NCBI GenBank assembly: GCA_036558005.1
Contig: DATBGO010000316.1
Location: 33,232-97,231, forward strand
From: DATBGO01 sp036558005
GTDB taxonomy: Bacteria; Actinomycetota; Actinomycetes; Streptosporangiales; Streptosporangiaceae
Length of the DNA: 64,000 nucleotides
Reading direction: 5' to 3'
Shown here one piece after another: positions 61,472 through 64,000 of this stretch. The notes under the pieces are model-generated. The model had not been told where the DNA came from. It saw only the letters and a program-made list of their open reading frames with translations, and did no database searches. The position numbers were made by a program, and so were the translations under genes. The first letter of the stretch is position 1. Every line of letters begins with the position of its first letter.

Positions 61472-62503
61472 TCAGCAGGACGGGGCGGCGCGCCCCGCCT
61501 TCAGGTTCTCCAGCGCCTGCACCGCGCCCGCCAGCGTGCTCACCTTGACCAGGCGCAGCCCGGCGGGCACCGCGTGCGCGGTGTCCGGGCAGTTCGCGGC
61601 CGGGGTGAGGAAGACGGTGGCGCCCGCGGCCCTGGCCCCGACCAGCTTCTGCTGGATCCCGCCGATCGGGTCGACGGTGCCGTCGGCCTCGATCTCGCCG
61701 GTGCCCGCGATGAACTTGCCGCCGGTCAGGTTCATCGGGGTGATCATGTCGATGATGCCGAGCGCGAACATCATCCCGGCGCTCGGCCCGCCGATGTCGC
61801 CGATCTTGATCTTCACCGCGAACGGGAACACGAAGCTCTCCGACACCTGGACGCCGACCACCGCCCGGCCGGAGACGTTCGCGGTCACCACCCGGACCTG
61901 CCGGGACTGGCCGTCGCGGCTGATGGTCAGGTCCACCGGGGTGCCCGGCTGGCCGGCCCTGATGGCCGCGGCGGCGTTGTGGCTGCAGGTCACCGGCGCC
62001 CCGTTGACCGCGGTGATGACGTCGCCCTTGCGCAGCAGGCCGGCCGCGGGCATGCCCTTCTCGGTGGCCTGGATGGTGTCAATGGTCCGGAACGGTATCT
62101 TCAGCTGGCACAGCGCCGCCGCGGTGGCGCTCTGCTGCGAGTTGACCATCTCGGCGGTGTCCTGCCTGGCCACCTGCTGCTGGCTCTGCCCCGGGGTGAA
62201 GATCTCCTCCTGCGGGACGACCGCGTCGCGGGGGTCCAGCCAGGAGCGCAGCGCGGCGATGATGTTGAAGCCGCTGCCCGGGCCGCCGATGAACGACACC
62301 GTCACCATGTTCAGGTGCCCGCTGACCGGGTAGGTCCGGTGGCCGTTGACCTGGATCAGCGGCTGGCCCGCGGTCCGGCCCAGGGTGTTCAGCGTCGGGC
62401 CGGGGGTGAGCGCCACGTAGGGGACCGGGGCGAAGATGGCGACTATCAGGGCGACCAGCACTCCGGCTCCGGCCACCAGCATCGTCAGGACACGGCGCGA
62501 CAT
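61472..62503 (-). CDS. PDZ and Lon-type (S16) membrane protease
   Basis: 343 residues. One N-terminal transmembrane helix (about 7-25), a PDZ domain (about 135-215, GLLRKGDVITAVNG), then a Lon-type Ser/Lys catalytic domain: Ser241 in GPSAGM and Lys286 in GGIQQK. Located at the membrane, active site outside. Actinobacterial family (Rv3194c), substrate unknown. Read together with UPF0182. Confidence 0.92.
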   Translation of the reverse strand: MSRRVLTMLVAGAGVLVALIVAIFAPVPYVALTPGPTLNTLGRTAGQPLIQVNGHRTYPVSGHLNMVTVSFIGGPGSGFNIIAALRSWLDPRDAVVPQEEIFTPGQSQQQVARQDTAEMVNSQQSATAAALCQLKIPFRTIDTIQATEKGMPAAGLLRKGDVITAVNGAPVTCSHNAAAAIRAGQPGTPVDLTISRDGQSRQVRVVTANVSGRAVVGVQVSESFVFPFAVKIKIGDIGGPSAGMMFALGIIDMITPMNLTGGKFIAGTGEIEADGTVDPIGGIQQKLVGARAAGATVFLTPAANCPDTAHAVPAGLRLVKVSTLAGAVQALENLKAGRAAPSC

Positions 62504-62512
62504 GGGGGAAGA

Positions 62513-62935
62513 CTATGCGCTGTTGACCCACTCGCTGGCACCGTCGGCGAACCGCTGGTGCTTCCAGATCGGCACCGTGGCCTTGACCTCGTCGATCAGC
62601 ATCCGGCAGGCCTCGAACGCCGCGTCCCGGTGCGCGCTGGACACCGCCACCACGACCGCCAGGTCGCCGACGGCCAGCTCGCCGGTCCGGTGCACGGCGG
62701 CGACCGCCACCAGGTCGTAGCTGGCCGCCACCTTCTCGGCCACCCGCCGCATTTCGGCGGCGGCGGTCGGGTGCGCGGAGTAGGCCAGCGCGGTGACGCC
62801 GCGGCCGTGGTCATGGTCGCGGACCACGCCGGTGAACACGACGGTCGCGCCGGCCGCCTGGTCCGCCACCGCGGCCCGCAGCTCATCCGCCGACAGCGGC
62901 TCGTCGCGCAGCTCGGCCAGCCTGATCACGTCCAT
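62513..62935 (-). CDS. moaE: Molybdopterin synthase large subunit MoaE
   Basis: 140 residues. ATVVFTGVVRDHDHG, HRTGELAVGD and the active-site lysines Lys118 and Lys125 (VKATVPIWKHQ). Converts cyclic pyranopterin monophosphate to molybdopterin with thiolated MoaD, which MoeZ (9183) would recharge; moaD is not in the window. ATG at 62935; the longer open frame is not coding. Stop is 9 bases from the protease start. Confidence 0.92.
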   Translation of the reverse strand: MDVIRLAELRDEPLSADELRAAVADQAAGATVVFTGVVRDHDHGRGVTALAYSAHPTAAAEMRRVAEKVAASYDLVAVAAVHRTGELAVGDLAVVVAVSSAHRDAAFEACRMLIDEVKATVPIWKHQRFADGASEWVNSA

Positions 62936-62961
62936 GCTGCCCAAGCTACCGCTGCCGCCGG

Positions 62962-64000
62962 TCAGGTGGCACGACGACGACGCCTGGCCTGGCGCACGAT
63001 CGCCGCGGTCCCGATGACCGCGACGGTGGCGCCTGCCGCGGTGATCGCCGCGTCCTTGCGGTCCAGGCGGCGCCCGGCGACCGCGTGCCGGCCCTCGCGG
63101 CCGGCCAGCAGGACCTCCAGCGCGCACCGGTTGTCGTAGCCGGGACGCCAGCCGGCCTCGCGCAGCGTGGCGCAGTCGACGACCCACGGGAAGACCACGA
63201 ACCGCAGGTCGGCGACTGGTGCCGGGGTGATCCCGGCCCGGTGCAGCCGCTGCACGGTGCCGAACGTCAGGCCGGCGGGCAGCTCGATCTTGCGCAGCCC
63301 GGACAGCTCCTCGGCCTGCTGCTGCTCCAGCCAGCCCTCGCAGCCGACCGCGAACTGGCCGGTCACCTCGCCGGCCGCCGCCAGCTCCAGCGCCGACACC
63401 AGGTCGTCGATGTGGCAGAACTGCCAGCGCGGCGCGCAACCCTTCACCGTCAGCAGCCGCGGCGCCTCGAAGTGCCTGGTCACCAGGGTGTCGATGCCCG
63501 CGCCGACGAGTGCGGCCGGGCGCACCACGGTGATCTCCATCCCCGGGTTGGTCCGCGGCGAGCGCAGGGCCAGCTGCTCGATCTCCACCAGGTCGCCGGC
63601 CACGCTGCCGTCCGCCTCGGCCCGCAGCGCCGCCGACTCGGCCAGCGGCACCGGGTTGTCGGGCCGCGCGCCGTACACCATCGCGCTGGTCAGCAGGACC
63701 ACCCGGCCGACCCGGGCGGCGGCAGCGGCGGTCAGCACGGTCTGCGCGCCGCGGACGTTGAACGCGCGCCTGGGCCGCGGGTCAGCGTCCGGCGACAGGT
63801 CCAGGTCGGTGTGCACGACCACGTCGACGCCGGCCAGCCGGCCTGAAAGCGCCGGGTCGCGGACGTCCACCACCCGCCAGGTAACGCCCGGTACGTCCCC
63901 CCGGTGACCGTCGATCGCGATCACCCGGCCGATCCTGGCCGACCCGGCCAGCCGGAGCGCCAGCGCGTGCCCGATGCCGCGCGCCGCCCCGGTGATCGCG
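62962..64000 (-). CDS. NAD-dependent epimerase/dehydratase, start outside window
   Basis: Extended short-chain dehydrogenase read leftward; its first residues lie beyond the right edge. The visible N-terminus has the Rossmann motif TGAARGIGHALALRL, then VVHTDLDLSP, NVRGAQTVL, and a CHIDDLVSALELA segment. The expected YxxxK has been replaced or shifted: SAMVYGARPDN then GDLVEIEQLAL offers Tyr but the Lys is Glu, so catalysis is doubtful. The end (ITAAGATVAVIGTAAIV then RQARRRRR) could be a short membrane helix with a basic tail. Gene order with moaE and the PDZ protease is the actinobacterial one. Confidence 0.75.
   Translation of the reverse strand, partial: AITGAARGIGHALALRLAGSARIGRVIAIDGHRGDVPGVTWRVVDVRDPALSGRLAGVDVVVHTDLDLSPDADPRPRRAFNVRGAQTVLTAAAAARVGRVVLLTSAMVYGARPDNPVPLAESAALRAEADGSVAGDLVEIEQLALRSPRTNPGMEITVVRPAALVGAGIDTLVTRHFEAPRLLTVKGCAPRWQFCHIDDLVSALELAAAGEVTGQFAVGCEGWLEQQQAEELSGLRKIELPAGLTFGTVQRLHRAGITPAPVADLRFVVFPWVVDCATLREAGWRPGYDNRCALEVLLAGREGRHAVAGRRLDRKDAAITAAGATVAVIGTAAIVRQARRRRRAT

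Noticed and set aside
59162..63139. Very long plus-strand frame (over 1300 codons) opposite UPF0182 and the PDZ protease
   Set aside because: It is antisense to clearly recognisable genes; long opposite-strand frames are expected at this GC content and the translation shows no domain.

Overview
The window is a very GC-rich chromosomal segment from an actinomycete. GTG and TTG starts are common, neighbouring genes often overlap by 4 bases (GTGA/ATGA), and a set of actinobacterial hallmark genes is present: MtrA-MtrB-LpqB, a WhiB protein, the coenzyme F420 genes fbiA, fbiB and fbiC, AdnAB, DUF3499, an Rv3235-like protein and UPF0182. Gene order largely follows the shared block known from mycobacteria and Streptomyces. 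I see no tRNA, rRNA, CRISPR array, transposase or prophage gene. The exact genus cannot be read from the sequence; a Streptosporangiales-like or related lineage is a guess.

Layout, left to right. 1-9133: a leftward group of DNA repair and surface genes: AdnB (cut by the left edge), AdnA, an alkyltransferase-like protein, a mycosin-type protease and a small membrane protein. 9183-16421: MoeZ, the Rv3235-like protein, SecA, a small membrane protein and a YcaQ/AlkX-type glycosylase. 16428-24325: an orphan NarL-type regulator, long-form HPF, then mtnA-mtrA-mtrB-lpqB, read leftward with overlapping ends. 24577-33830: a membrane/envelope cluster (GYGQ-tailed membrane protein, DUF4129, DUF4350, MoxR ATPase, DUF58, SpoIIM-like, RDD, flippase-like). 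33935-37090: two adjacent S-adenosylhomocysteine hydrolases of different classes and a divergent small MerR-type regulator. 37091-37751: a 661-base non-coding region with palindromic elements. 37752-43649: CDF transporter, Trm112-like protein, phosphomannomutase, DUF3499, degenerate metallopeptidase and DUF5719. 43643-49528: a giant GT2 glycosyltransferase and WhiB. 49819-54852: fbiA-fbiB convergent with fbiC (F420 synthesis). 54938-58205: AlkA-like glycosylase, mannose-1-phosphate guanylyltransferase and a GT4 glycosyltransferase. 58352-64000: UPF0182, a PDZ/Lon-like protease, MoaE and an NAD-dependent epimerase cut by the right edge.

Themes. The phosphomannomutase, guanylyltransferase and two glycosyltransferases fit GDP-mannose supply and envelope glycan assembly. 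MoeZ and MoaE serve molybdopterin/sulfur transfer. AdnAB, the alkyltransferase-like protein and two glycosylases serve DNA repair. Short tandem duplications recur, both inside proteins (mostly disordered tails) and at convergent gene ends.

No wholly new multi-gene system is evident. The observations most worth a second look are the tandem pair of SAH hydrolases with altered active-site residues in the second, the Trp/Gly/Asp-rich tail of the giant glycosyltransferase with a 117-base internal duplication, the mycosin with a long repetitive tail, the tandem arrays at convergent gene ends, and the palindromes at 37,091-37,751.
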